37,920 nt of DNA from an uncultured Leuconostoc sp. (GTDB taxonomy: Bacteria > Bacillota > Bacilli > Lactobacillales > Lactobacillaceae), in contig NZ_CAMJRK010000004.1 of the NCBI RefSeq assembly GCF_946222815.1, positions 1 through 37,920 on the forward strand. The letters run 5' to 3'. A program made the position numbers and the translations under genes. The stretch's first letter is position 1; each line of letters starts with the position of its first letter. A model generated the notes under the pieces. That model was not told the origin of the DNA and did not search any database. It saw only the letters and a list, made by a program, of their open reading frames with translations. This document shows positions 8,966 to 16,327 of this stretch, piece after piece.

Positions 8966-9672
8966 TATAATTCTCGTAAGGCGTCAATTAAGGCAGTCTT
9001 TTGTTGTGTTTGTGAATCAATTTTCTTAATCACTTTGGCTGGCACACCAGCCACGACAGTATTAGCTGGTACATCTTTGGTCACAATGGCCCCGGCTGCA
9101 ACAACTGCGCCATCGCCAACTTGAACACCCTCTATGACCACAGCATTGGCCCCAACCAATACGTTATTGCCAATACGGACTGGTTGCGCAGAAGCAGGTT
9201 CAATGACCCCAGCTAAAACAGCACCGGCACCAATATGTGAATTCGTACCAACAATCGCACGACCGCCAAGTATTGCACCCATATCAATCATCGTGCCCGC
9301 ACCAATTTCAGCACCAATATTGATAACTGCGCCAAGCATAATAACAGCATTATCGCCAATTTCAACTTGTTCACGAATAATAGCACCGGGTTCAATACGT
9401 GCATTAATGTTTAATTTATCAAGCAGCGGCACAGCCGAGTTGCGTGCCTCATTTTCAATATAAACACTTTCACTAGGTAAATTAGCAATTAATGGTTGCA
9501 CATCTGACCAATCACCAACCAACTGACCAAATGAGACCCCACCAAATTGTTGCACGTTAGTTGGAATTTCACCATTTAAAACCCCCTTATAAGTAACTTT
9601 TACGGGTGTTACCTTTTTAGCGTTGGCTATAAAATCGATTAATCGCTGCGCGTCATTTTGAATTTCTGTCAT
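8965..9672 (-). CDS. dapH: 2,3,4,5-tetrahydropyridine-2,6-dicarboxylate N-acetyltransferase
   Basis: This 235-residue protein has an N-terminal helical domain and a left-handed beta-helix of hexapeptide repeats (from about residue 90: GDNAVIM, GAEIGAGTMIDMGAILGG, VGTNSHIGAGAVLAG, IGNNVLVGANAVV). It ends with the acyltransferase segment VVAAGAIVTKDVPANTVVAGVPAKVIK. It is the length of the Firmicute DapH (DapD-type) acetyltransferase, which acetylates tetrahydrodipicolinate. Genetic context (lysA before, deacetylase after) supports the acetyl rather than the succinyl pathway. Confidence 0.94.
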   Translation of the reverse strand: MTEIQNDAQRLIDFIANAKKVTPVKVTYKGVLNGEIPTNVQQFGGVSFGQLVGDWSDVQPLIANLPSESVYIENEARNSAVPLLDKLNINARIEPGAIIREQVEIGDNAVIMLGAVINIGAEIGAGTMIDMGAILGGRAIVGTNSHIGAGAVLAGVIEPASAQPVRIGNNVLVGANAVVIEGVQVGDGAVVAAGAIVTKDVPANTVVAGVPAKVIKKIDSQTQQKTALIDALREL

Positions 9673-9726
9673 GAGTATTTAGTTCCCTTTTGTTTATTTT
9701 AGTTTGTTTGTTCTATCAGGTACAGC

Positions 9727-11028
9727 TTATGATTTATCACTTTTTTCTAACCTATAATCATGATCCAAGGCTGTTAAGTCCGCATACGTTTCACGCGCAA
9801 CAACTAATTGATGTTTGCCGTTTTCAACAAATACAACAGCCGGTCGTGGATTGCGATTATAATTTGATGCCATGGCATAGCCGTAAGCGCCAGTTGCCAA
9901 AACAGATAAAATATCACCTGGTTTTGTTTGTGGTAATGCTTGTTGCCATACTAAAACATCACCAGATTCACAATATTTACCTGCCACACGCACAACTTCT
10001 TTGGCTGCTGCATTCGGATCATTTGCTAAGACCGCATCATAATTTGCTTGATACAACGCCGGTCTAATATTATCTCCCATACCACCATCAACTGCTAAAT
10101 AGTGGCGCAAATCAGGAATATCTTTTCGCGAACCAATCGTGTAAAGCGTTTGCCCTGCTGGGCCAACAATTGAACGTCCTGGTTCGATCCAAATTTCCGG
10201 CATTTCCCAATCATACTCATCAGCTTTACCCTTTAAAGTACGAATAATCGCGTCTGCATACTCACTTTCAGGTAATGGCTCATCTTCTGACGTATAACGA
10301 ATACCAAAACCACCACCGACATTGATAACTTCTGGCTGGAATCCCCAACTTTGTGCTGTTTCTGCTAGTAATGCCGCATTTTTTTCAAATCCGGTTACAT
10401 CAAAAATTTGTGATCCAATGTGTGCATGAAGGCCACGTAAATTAAAATTTTTATCCTGCTTAGCAATATCATAGGCTGTTTTTGCCTGCCCAGTTAGCAA
10501 ATCAAAGCCAAATTTAGAATCTTGCTGTCCAGTACTAATGAATTCATGTGTGTGTGCTGATATACCTGGTGACATACGCAATAATATATCTTGTTTAATA
10601 CCCTTTTCAGCAGCAACTTCTGACAATAATTGCAATTCCAAGAAATTATCGACAATAATTGTTCCTACGCCTTTGGTAACCGCCATCGTAAGCTCGTCCC
10701 AACTTTTATTATTACCATTAAAGCTTAAATGTTTAGGATTAAATCCAGCTGCTAATGCCGTGTATAGTTCACCACCGGAGACAATATCAGCGTGAATGCC
10801 TTCTTGCTGTGCCACTTGATAAATAGCTTTGGTAGCAAACGCTTTGGACGCATAGCTCACGACATAAGGGACATTTTCTTTTTCAAATATGGCCTTAAAA
10901 TCACGCATAGTTTGACGAATTTTAGTGACATCGTATACATACAATGGTGTCCCATAAGTTTGTGCTAAATCAATTGCATCAACCTGATCAATCATCAAAT
11001 GTCGTGCTGTATTTGTTGGGTAATTCAT
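9727..11028 (-). CDS. lysA: Diaminopimelate decarboxylase
   Basis: LysA makes L-lysine from meso-diaminopimelate. The 433-residue fold-III PLP enzyme has the lysine-binding motif SYASKAF (residues about 58-64), the HAHIGSQI motif, VGGGFGIRY, EPGRSIVGPAG, and the active-site CESGDV near residue 355. It is the first gene of the operon, placed directly behind the riboswitch and attenuator, with a gaggag ribosome site. In this operon the order is last enzyme first: lysA, dapH, deacetylase, dapA, dapB. Confidence 0.96.
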   Translation of the reverse strand: MNYPTNTARHLMIDQVDAIDLAQTYGTPLYVYDVTKIRQTMRDFKAIFEKENVPYVVSYASKAFATKAIYQVAQQEGIHADIVSGGELYTALAAGFNPKHLSFNGNNKSWDELTMAVTKGVGTIIVDNFLELQLLSEVAAEKGIKQDILLRMSPGISAHTHEFISTGQQDSKFGFDLLTGQAKTAYDIAKQDKNFNLRGLHAHIGSQIFDVTGFEKNAALLAETAQSWGFQPEVINVGGGFGIRYTSEDEPLPESEYADAIIRTLKGKADEYDWEMPEIWIEPGRSIVGPAGQTLYTIGSRKDIPDLRHYLAVDGGMGDNIRPALYQANYDAVLANDPNAAAKEVVRVAGKYCESGDVLVWQQALPQTKPGDILSVLATGAYGYAMASNYNRNPRPAVVFVENGKHQLVVARETYADLTALDHDYRLEKSDKS

Positions 11029-11096
11029 ATACTCTCCTCAATTCTTTTTGTGCCAATAATTATGCACAAACTAACTATTCTTCTTTATTTCACATA

Positions 11097-11139
11097 AAAA
11101 GCCTTTTGTTCGAGACTAGGTCACGGACAAAAGGCTTTT
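11097..11139 (-). terminator. Riboswitch-controlled attenuator upstream of lysA
   Basis: A perfect 13-bp stem (aaaagccttttgt / acaaaaggctttt) with a 17-nt loop is followed on the minus strand by a short T run. It lies between the lysine aptamer and the lysA ribosome site, where an L-box expression platform terminates transcription when lysine is bound. Confidence 0.88.
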
Positions 11140-11163
11140 GTGTTTAGCAATTTTGACTGTTTC

Positions 11164-11308
11164 CATAGCTCACCGTTATAACTAACGACAGTCTAATAGT
11201 TATTAACTATTAGCCCAACAAACATCTTCATTTTAAGATTGTTCATTTCGGCGATATCCCCTTTTACCTAGTTAAACTAAGTGACTCATGTCAATCGCGA
11301 CCTCTATG
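11164..11308 (-). promoter_or_regulatory. Lysine riboswitch (L box)
   Basis: Reading the minus strand from 11308, the sequence has the L-box landmarks in order. These are P1 5' strand catag, the agaggtcgcg block (11296-11305), the aaaggggatatcgccgaa core (11247-11264), a long hairpin gctaatagtt/aactattag, the actgtcg...acggtgagctatgg 3' core, and the closing ctatg that pairs with catag (11164-11168). It sits between a strong promoter and the attenuator in front of lysA. It thus accounts for most of the 343-bp gap between lysA and the next gene. Confidence 0.9.
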
Positions 11309-11333
11309 TGAAATTAAATTTTATGTTGTAGTA

Positions 11334-11362
11334 ATCATAACTTACTGAATAAAAAATGTCAA
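11334..11362 (-). promoter_or_regulatory. Promoter of the lysine operon
   Basis: A consensus TTGACA (11357-11362) is separated by exactly 17 bp from TATGAT (11334-11339). The predicted start is near 11327, about 20 nt before the riboswitch aptamer begins. Confidence 0.85.
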
Positions 11363-11371
11363 ACTTTTAAT

Positions 11372-11707
11372 CTAATATTCTGTATCAATAAACGTTAAAC
11401 CCAGTTCTTTACCGTACTGCCGAATCGTTGACTCTGCCAAGTTCATTTCAAACGACAAATCAATGTAACTTGTCATACCCGCATTAAATAATGCAGCTAC
11501 TTGTATTTTACGCTCATCTTTACCAATTGCAGACTCGGTTCCAAGTGCACGAACACCATGTCCGACAACAGCAATTTCAGGTTCACTGTCTGGCTGTTTA
11601 TCTCGTTTTTCACGGTCACGGTAAGCCTGTGCAGCAGACTTAACATCAAGCATGGACACTTCAACATCATCGATGATCTCAGATTGTTTTTTAAATTGAT
11701 AGTTCAT
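11372..11707 (-). CDS. Small HTH-like protein downstream of nadV, function unknown
   Basis: I do not recognise this 111-residue protein. It is hydrophilic and charged at the N-terminus (residues 1-50, rich in Asp/Glu/Lys/Arg). The last 40 residues, around AALFNAGMTSYIDLSFEMN, read like a helix-turn-helix (residues about 70-105), followed by STIRQYGKELGL as a recognition-helix-like segment. It has no cysteine, signal peptide or membrane segment. It begins 9 bp after the nadV stop on the same strand, so it is probably the third gene of that operon. A role in sensing or regulating NAD salvage is an inference from position only. Confidence 0.75.
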   Translation of the reverse strand: MNYQFKKQSEIIDDVEVSMLDVKSAAQAYRDREKRDKQPDSEPEIAVVGHGVRALGTESAIGKDERKIQVAALFNAGMTSYIDLSFEMNLAESTIRQYGKELGLTFIDTEY

Positions 11708-11716
11708 TTTAATACC

Positions 11717-13093
11717 TCAAAAAAGTGTACGATTAATGATTTCATTGCCATTAACGGGTGATAGCATACCATCTTCATATACCGTTTGTAGTAGGTCTTG
11801 CCCAGGCTCGTTTTGAGAAACTGTCACGATATCTTTATCGCGTAAAACAACCTTAAGTAAACCAGCTTTAGATGCTTTTGAAACATCTGTTTTAGGCTTT
11901 TTTTGGATGTTAATTTTGTCACCGGCAGCATTTTCAGCATAAGACGCTTTAATCGCAAATCTTTCAGTGTCACGTGTGAAGCCTTCTTGTAACAAACCAC
12001 CACCAGAGCCAACCACTAAATTGTCTGTAGACCAACCAGCTTGCATGATTGCTTCATAAAGTGACACAATCGTATCTGCTTTCATGCCATCGCCTTGAAT
12101 AACCCCGACGTTATGTTGTAACACCTTATAGCCTTTATCATTGGTCGTTGTCCCAAAAATATCTGCTAATAAAGCTAATACTTGTAAATCAATCGTTTCT
12201 GGATCACCAGAATCAGGACGTAAAACAATGCGTCCTGTATGTTTGATAATACGATTTTTAATTTCTGGTGAACCAATAACTTTTTCAATAAAATGTAACG
12301 CATCATATGAGTCAATCACAAGCGATAAAATAGCATTATCTGGCGCACGATCTAGTTGCGCATTGACATAATCGAGCTCGCCTTGACCTGAACCGTAGGC
12401 AGTCGCAACAGAATGTTCAGTCGCCCAAACCGACAAAGCACGTCCAGGCACACCGTAAATGTCTTGGAAATACTGTGAAGCAGCCATGTTATCAGAGCCT
12501 TGAAAGTGCAACAAATGTGCGGCACCACCACGTTTACCAGCTTCAAGTGATGTCGCACCACGTAACCCAAAATCGTTAACAGCTAGTGTAATCCCAGCTG
12601 GTGTGCCTGATTTTTCAAACAATGGCACCAAACGTTTTTTAATATATAAGGAATTAGTTGCAATAGTCGTTGGATACCAAACGTGCATCAAAACAACCTC
12701 TAAAGCATTCAGACTCGTTGCAAACCAATCAGCTGTTGATTCAATTGTGAATAAAGCATTGCCAGCTGGCACTTCAAGTCCTTCAGGTAATGCCTTAATT
12801 TTAACTGGAAAATAGCCTAAATCACGCACCTTTTCCCAAACTTGACGGTTAAAATAAGCTGACGTATTAAATGTCATTTTAGATACTTGCTCGGCTTCAT
12901 CAATCATAGCATTTGTAATCGGACTATGAAAATAGTCATGTAAAATCATCGACATGCCAAACCAACTGACCGTGTCGAAACTACCCCCGACACGTGCTTC
13001 GCCATAAGAATAGAGTTTCGTAATGTTTGTTGGATACTGTAAATGGTGCGTTAACTTGTAAGCATCTGTTGCTAGAATCAAATTCTCCGTCAT
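11717..13093 (-). CDS. nadV: Nicotinamide phosphoribosyltransferase
   Basis: This 458-residue protein makes NMN from nicotinamide and PRPP. It aligns along its length with the NAMPT/NadV family rather than the nicotinate enzyme. Landmarks are the N-terminal ILATDAYKLTHHLQYP, the YSYGEAR loop, WYPTTIATNS, VNDFGLRGATS, HFQGSDN, the catalytic-His motif ATEHSVATAYG, IVLRPDSGDPE and VGSGGGLLQ. It overlaps the upstream HTH-like gene by one base (TAATG) and is followed 9 bp later by another small HTH-like gene. With pnuC nearby this indicates salvage of nicotinamide and its riboside. No cysteine is present. Confidence 0.95.
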   Translation of the reverse strand: MTENLILATDAYKLTHHLQYPTNITKLYSYGEARVGGSFDTVSWFGMSMILHDYFHSPITNAMIDEAEQVSKMTFNTSAYFNRQVWEKVRDLGYFPVKIKALPEGLEVPAGNALFTIESTADWFATSLNALEVVLMHVWYPTTIATNSLYIKKRLVPLFEKSGTPAGITLAVNDFGLRGATSLEAGKRGGAAHLLHFQGSDNMAASQYFQDIYGVPGRALSVWATEHSVATAYGSGQGELDYVNAQLDRAPDNAILSLVIDSYDALHFIEKVIGSPEIKNRIIKHTGRIVLRPDSGDPETIDLQVLALLADIFGTTTNDKGYKVLQHNVGVIQGDGMKADTIVSLYEAIMQAGWSTDNLVVGSGGGLLQEGFTRDTERFAIKASYAENAAGDKINIQKKPKTDVSKASKAGLLKVVLRDKDIVTVSQNEPGQDLLQTVYEDGMLSPVNGNEIINRTLF

Positions 13094-13638
13094 TAACTTA
13101 TCTCCGGCAAATCCGTTGTAATCATTGTTTGTGTGACATCCGTGAAGTGATCACCAGTCATGCGCAGCAAACGCCAGTCATATTCTTTGTCGTCATCAAA
13201 TTCATCAATATATGGTTCAAACTCACCTTCTGTTTGCAAGATTAAATAACCCGCAAAAGCAGAGACAAATTCCGTACTAGATGTCACAACTCGTGTTAAT
13301 TGACCTTGATCAAAGAAACCAATAGCTAACTTATCACCTTGCCATTGTCCTTCAAATGCCCATTTTAGTGTAATCCAGTCAGAAGTTGTTATACCTAAAT
13401 TCATTAAATAATCCAATGACAAGCGAATGTGTATTGGGTGTTTTTCTGATTGTGTTTCAATGCCTTGTGCATCAAGCTGACTTGAGAAAATACCGACCAA
13501 CGCCTCTAATTCACCAATTGTTGGCATATTTTCGTCGTTTTCAAATGACTGAACTAAGGCCAAATCAATGTCCAAAGCATCGCTAATCTCTTCGGCAGTG
13601 ATGCCAGTTAATTGTTGTAATTTTTTTAAATTATTCAT
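13093..13638 (-). CDS. XRE-like HTH protein at the head of the nadV operon
   Basis: This 181-residue protein has an N-terminal region resembling a Cro/CI (XRE) helix-turn-helix (residues about 4-50: LQQLTGITAEEISDALDID followed by LALVQSFENDENMPTI). An acidic C-terminal domain without a family I can name follows (residues 75-181). The C-terminal half contains alternating hydrophobics and an EFDDDKEYDWRLL segment. Its stop overlaps the nadV ATG (TAATG). A TATAAT box lies only 6 nt before its ATG (13645-13650), with no proper ribosome site, suggesting a leaderless mRNA. A regulatory role over the operon is plausible, but unproven. Confidence 0.75.
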   Translation of the reverse strand: MNNLKKLQQLTGITAEEISDALDIDLALVQSFENDENMPTIGELEALVGIFSSQLDAQGIETQSEKHPIHIRLSLDYLMNLGITTSDWITLKWAFEGQWQGDKLAIGFFDQGQLTRVVTSSTEFVSAFAGYLILQTEGEFEPYIDEFDDDKEYDWRLLRMTGDHFTDVTQTMITTDLPEIS

Positions 13639-13655
13639 AACCTTATTATACTAAA

Positions 13656-13677
13656 AAAGCCACCCTAAGGCAGCTTT
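13656..13677 (-). terminator. Terminator of dedA
   Basis: A 9-bp stem with two G-U pairs (aaagccacc / ggcagcttt on the plus strand, loop ctaa) is followed on the minus strand by a run of T. It overlaps the dedA stop codon and abuts the -10 box of the next operon. Confidence 0.75.
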
Positions 13678-14344
13678 ATTTTTTTGATTTTTTGTTACGC
13701 TGACTAATCATCAACGAACGAACAACACCAATAATTGTTGGTAACAGTGTTATCAAAGCAATGCCTAAAATAATCACTGAAAAATGTGCACTGACAAAAG
13801 GAATATTACCAAATAAATAGCCTGCCCCTGTTGCAATCAGACTCCATGAAAAAGCAGCGATAATATTATTTCTCAAAAAATGACTATATGGAAACTGACT
13901 AATACCAGCCACAAAAGGAATAAATGTCCGTACTATAGGCATATACCGACCAATAATAATAGCTACTGCCCCACGTTTTTCAAAGAAAACCTCTGCTTCA
14001 TGAATATGAGTTTCTTTAATAAAGCGGCCGATAACTGGGTGTTTTATGAGTTTGTAGCCTCCAGTACGACCGATCCAGAAATTTAAAGAATCACCTGCTA
14101 CGGCAGCAATGAAGAATAAGACCATAAATACCCAATGATTTAAACCAGCATGCAAGCCAGCTGGTGTTGCCGCAACAGCGCCGGCAGCAAATAGTAATGA
14201 ATCGCCAGGTAAGAAGGGCATAATAATAACCCCTGTCTCTATAAAAATAATGGCAAATAAAATAAGGTAAGTCCATGGTCCAAATTGCGTCACCAAAGTA
14301 GCAATGTGCGCATCAATATGGAGGATGAAGTCTACTAAAAACAT
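13676..14344 (-). CDS. DedA family membrane protein
   Basis: DedA proteins are polytopic membrane proteins linked to lipid-carrier (undecaprenyl phosphate) or phospholipid flipping and envelope homeostasis. The 222-residue product has the family signatures ETGVIIMPFLPGDSLLFAAG (about residues 36-55) and GRYMPIVRTFIPFVAG, and about five hydrophobic segments. I place the start at the ATG 14344, where the hydrophobic N-terminus MFLVDFILHID begins. An upstream in-frame TTG at 14374 has no ribosome site and lies in a hairpin loop. A consensus promoter precedes it; a 5' UTR hairpin could hide the only gagg sequence. Confidence 0.9.
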   Translation of the reverse strand: MFLVDFILHIDAHIATLVTQFGPWTYLILFAIIFIETGVIIMPFLPGDSLLFAAGAVAATPAGLHAGLNHWVFMVLFFIAAVAGDSLNFWIGRTGGYKLIKHPVIGRFIKETHIHEAEVFFEKRGAVAIIIGRYMPIVRTFIPFVAGISQFPYSHFLRNNIIAAFSWSLIATGAGYLFGNIPFVSAHFSVIILGIALITLLPTIIGVVRSLMISQRNKKSKK

Positions 14345-14353
14345 ATGATTACT

Positions 14354-14390
14354 GTATTTCCTCAAACCATACAAGGTTTGCGTGAAATAC
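14354..14390 (-). promoter_or_regulatory. 5' UTR hairpin of dedA
   Basis: Two nested inverted repeats, gtatttc/gaaatac (7 bp) and caaacc/ggtttg (6 bp), form one stem-loop in the dedA leader. Its minus-strand 3' arm contains gaggaaatac, the only Shine-Dalgarno-like sequence before the ATG. There is no T run, so it is not a terminator. Confidence 0.5.
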
Positions 14391-14417
14391 TTTCCCCTAA
14401 CTTAATTTTTTTGAATA

Positions 14418-14446
14418 AGATTAGTGTACCACAATTTTTATGTCAA
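14418..14446 (-). promoter_or_regulatory. Promoter of dedA
   Basis: TTGACA (14441-14446) and TAATCT (14418-14423) are separated by 17 bp. The predicted start is about 65 nt before the dedA ATG, leaving room for the hairpin at 14354-14390. Confidence 0.75.
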
Positions 14447-14498
14447 CCATAATATACAAATGATGTTATACCTTTTTAAATACATGATAAAATAGGTA

Positions 14499-14527
14499 TT
14501 GGACAAATTTTGTCTGTCTGCTAGATA
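14499..14527 (+). promoter_or_regulatory. Candidate promoter and operator of the deoxyribosyltransferase gene
   Basis: TTGGAC (14499-14504), a 17-bp spacer and an extended -10 (TGC-TAGATA, 14522-14527) point toward the gene at 14590. A dyad gacaaa-t-tttgtc (14502-14514) overlaps the -35 and spacer and could be an operator. The -10 match is only fair. Confidence 0.4.
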
Positions 14528-14589
14528 TTACAACACTTAGAAAATAATCTGTTGTACAGTTATATTAGCATCAAAAAAGGAGAAAACAT

Positions 14590-15126
14590 ATGAACGAAAC
14601 AAAACTGATTGCTGACCTCGAGGACATCAATCGTCATGTTGACAATAATAAGAAACTACCTGGGGCTAAAAATATTTATTTAGCCGCTGGTTGGTTTTCA
14701 GATACCCAAGAAGTCTTATTGAAAGACGCTTTTATTCAACTCAGTGCTAACCCCACAATCGCACACATTCACGTGCCATTGTTGCACCAATATGGCGGTA
14801 TGGCACTCGGTGATGCTAATAGCGAACCAGATTTTGAATGGGGTGCTATGACTTATAAATCAGATATCAAAGCCATCGATAATTCTGATTTAACTGTTGC
14901 AATTTTTGAAGCAGAAGATGCCGACACAGGTACGGCGATGGAATTAGGCTACTCTGTTGCTTCAAACACACCAGTTGTGTCAGTATTTTCTGGTAATATA
15001 GACGAGCATCCAATCAATCTTATGTTGTCATTTGGCACAGATGCCCATGTGACATCAACTGCTGAATTAGCAACCTATGACTTCTTTGATCTCACACCAA
15101 ACAAATATATGGGAAAACTCATTTAA
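14590..15126 (+). CDS. Nucleoside 2-deoxyribosyltransferase
   Basis: These enzymes swap bases between deoxyribonucleosides during salvage and are typical of lactobacilli. The 178-residue product has the family N-terminal strand IYLAAGWFSDTQ and the Asn/Asp-rich substrate loop. The nucleophile motif TGTAMELGYS carries the catalytic Glu. The C-terminal PINLMLSFG matches the part of the active site donated across the subunit interface. An N-terminal extension of about 25 residues precedes the usual start of the family; the ATG is fixed by an aaggag ribosome site 7 nt upstream. It is probably co-transcribed with pnuC, since no terminator lies between them. Confidence 0.9.
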   Translation: MNETKLIADLEDINRHVDNNKKLPGAKNIYLAAGWFSDTQEVLLKDAFIQLSANPTIAHIHVPLLHQYGGMALGDANSEPDFEWGAMTYKSDIKAIDNSDLTVAIFEAEDADTGTAMELGYSVASNTPVVSVFSGNIDEHPINLMLSFGTDAHVTSTAELATYDFFDLTPNKYMGKLI

Positions 15127-15152
15127 TTTACGCGTTCACTTATAAAAAGAAA

Positions 15153-15220
15153 GGTGCCAAGCCGCTCTCTCAAAGTACTGTCACACAGCAGAAACCATCC
15201 AGAGTGCCTTAATTTTGGCA
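15153..15220 (+). ncRNA. Structured leader of pnuC, candidate NAD+-II (pnuC motif) riboswitch
   Basis: The 105-bp gap before pnuC can fold into a compact structure. The outer stem is tgccaa/ttggca (15155-15160 with 15215-15220), the inner stem cgctct/agagtg (15163-15168 with 15201-15206), and a small hairpin is ctgt-cac-acag (15178-15188). The 3' arm ends 11 nt before the ATG, so it could gate ribosome access. NAD+-II riboswitches are known from Lactobacillales directly upstream of pnuC. The assignment rests on position and pairing, not on a verified consensus match. Confidence 0.5.
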
Positions 15221-15231
15221 AACATAAAATC

Positions 15232-16047
15232 ATGCAAAACGCTTCATCTCAACAGATTTCACATTGGCAATTGATCAATCCACTTTGGTATGCCGAACAA
15301 TTCAAGGGTTGGACACGATTATCTTATACCCTATTAACTATTGGATTACTCATTATTGCCTACACAAGTTTTGGTATGGGTGCACCAATTAGCGGTATGA
15401 CGTTTGCAACATTTTTTGCGGCAGCGTTTGGGTGGACAACGGTCCTTGGCTTAAAAGAAGCAAAACCTATGAATGGCCTTTTTGGGTTATTATCGGCCGC
15501 CATTTATATTTATGTTGCTTGGTTACACAGCAACCCAGCTGATGCAGTCTTACAATTAACCTACGTTATTTTGCTAGATATCCCCGTCTTGGTTATGCCC
15601 TCATGGGTTAAAGATACTGATAAACATGTTCGCTTTATTCACGAAACAGATATTCGTGGTGAAAAGCATGGTAAATCATTTTGGTATACTGTTATCGTTA
15701 TCGTGGCTATTGTCGCTTTTGTTGCGGCGTATCTATTTGAAACACAAGTCTTGCACACACCGCGTCCAATATCAGATTCATTAGTCTTAGGTACTGGCTT
15801 AGTTGGTGCTGTCTTAACAACTTTCCGCTTTTCTGAAAGCTGGTTTGCTTGGCTCTTACAAGGCATTATGCAAATTGCCTTGTGGGGATTGACTGTTGCA
15901 GCTGGTGGTGCACTTGGTGCCTCTGCGTTAGTTATTCTAGTTACTTATCTCATGTATTTTGCAAATGATGTCTTAGCCATTGTTCAATCATCATGGTTTC
16001 ATCATAAAGACATCACGGCACAACTAGTAAAACAGCATGTCAAGTAA
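15232..16047 (+). CDS. pnuC: Nicotinamide riboside transporter PnuC
   Basis: This 271-residue membrane protein has about seven hydrophobic segments. It carries the PnuC opening (NPLWYAEQFKGWTRLSYTLL) and the C-terminal signature of the family (FRFSESWFAWLLQGIMQIALWG, then a helix ending TYLMYFANDVL). PnuC facilitates uptake of nicotinamide riboside, which is trapped by phosphorylation. I place the start at the ATG 15232. A longer GTG-initiated frame from 15154 would translate the structured leader, and the GTG directly abuts its only ribosome site. It lies in the same region as nadV, consistent with NAD precursor salvage, and may be controlled by the leader RNA. Confidence 0.92.
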   Translation: MQNASSQQISHWQLINPLWYAEQFKGWTRLSYTLLTIGLLIIAYTSFGMGAPISGMTFATFFAAAFGWTTVLGLKEAKPMNGLFGLLSAAIYIYVAWLHSNPADAVLQLTYVILLDIPVLVMPSWVKDTDKHVRFIHETDIRGEKHGKSFWYTVIVIVAIVAFVAAYLFETQVLHTPRPISDSLVLGTGLVGAVLTTFRFSESWFAWLLQGIMQIALWGLTVAAGGALGASALVILVTYLMYFANDVLAIVQSSWFHHKDITAQLVKQHVK

Positions 16048-16067
16048 AACACCTTGACATTGTTTTT
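16037..16067 (+). terminator. Terminator of pnuC
   Basis: A perfect 8-bp stem (atgtcaag / cttgacat, 8-nt loop) overlaps the pnuC stop codon and is followed by tgttttt. Confidence 0.8.
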
Positions 16068-16077
16068 AACAAACCTA

Positions 16078-16106
16078 TTGACAAAAGTGTTAATTTTCGG
16101 TAAACT
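16078..16106 (+). promoter_or_regulatory. Promoter of rpmF
   Basis: TTGACA (16078-16083), 17-bp spacer, TAAACT (16101-16106). It is followed by the near-perfect ribosome site aaaggaggtg ahead of rpmF, as expected for a highly expressed ribosomal protein. Confidence 0.85.
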
Positions 16107-16145
16107 TGACTAGTTGATAAATTGAAACGAAAGGAGGTGCCATTT

Positions 16146-16319
16146 ATGGCTACCCCATCAAACAAGAACTCAAAGTCTCACAAGCGTAACCGCCGCGGAC
16201 ACATTGGTTTGAATGTTCCTAACATTTTGTTGGATCAAACAACTGGTGAGTACCGTGTAGCTCACCGTGTCTCACCTTCTGGTGTTTACAACGGCAAGCA
16301 AGTTACAGAAAAGAAGTAA
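16146..16319 (+). CDS. rpmF: 50S ribosomal protein L32, cysteine-free form
   Basis: This 57-residue basic protein (MATPSNKNSKSHKRNRRGH...) is L32 of the large ribosomal subunit. The start is the ATG 16146, set by the strong aaaggaggtg site; a TTG-initiated extension upstream would translate that site. Many Firmicute L32 proteins carry a CxxC...CxxC zinc ribbon. Here the equivalent region (LLDQTTGEYRVAHRVSPSGVYNGK) has none of the four cysteines, so this is the zinc-independent form. It is monocistronic between its own promoter and terminator. Confidence 0.95.
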   Translation: MATPSNKNSKSHKRNRRGHIGLNVPNILLDQTTGEYRVAHRVSPSGVYNGKQVTEKK

Positions 16320-16327
16320 TCACACAT

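Noticed and set aside
9134..9463. Open frame opposite dapH, rich in Ala, Pro and Ile
   Set aside because: It is the antisense shadow of the hexapeptide-repeat region of dapH and has no ribosome site.
14345..14374. Extension of dedA to a TTG start
   Set aside because: No ribosome site precedes it and the codon lies in the loop of the leader hairpin. DedA N-termini normally start with the hydrophobic stretch at 14344.
15154..15231. N-terminal extension of pnuC from a GTG start
   Set aside because: The GTG directly abuts the only Shine-Dalgarno-like sequence, the 26 extra residues are unlike PnuC, and the segment has strong RNA pairing. It also contains a cysteine in an otherwise cysteine-free protein.
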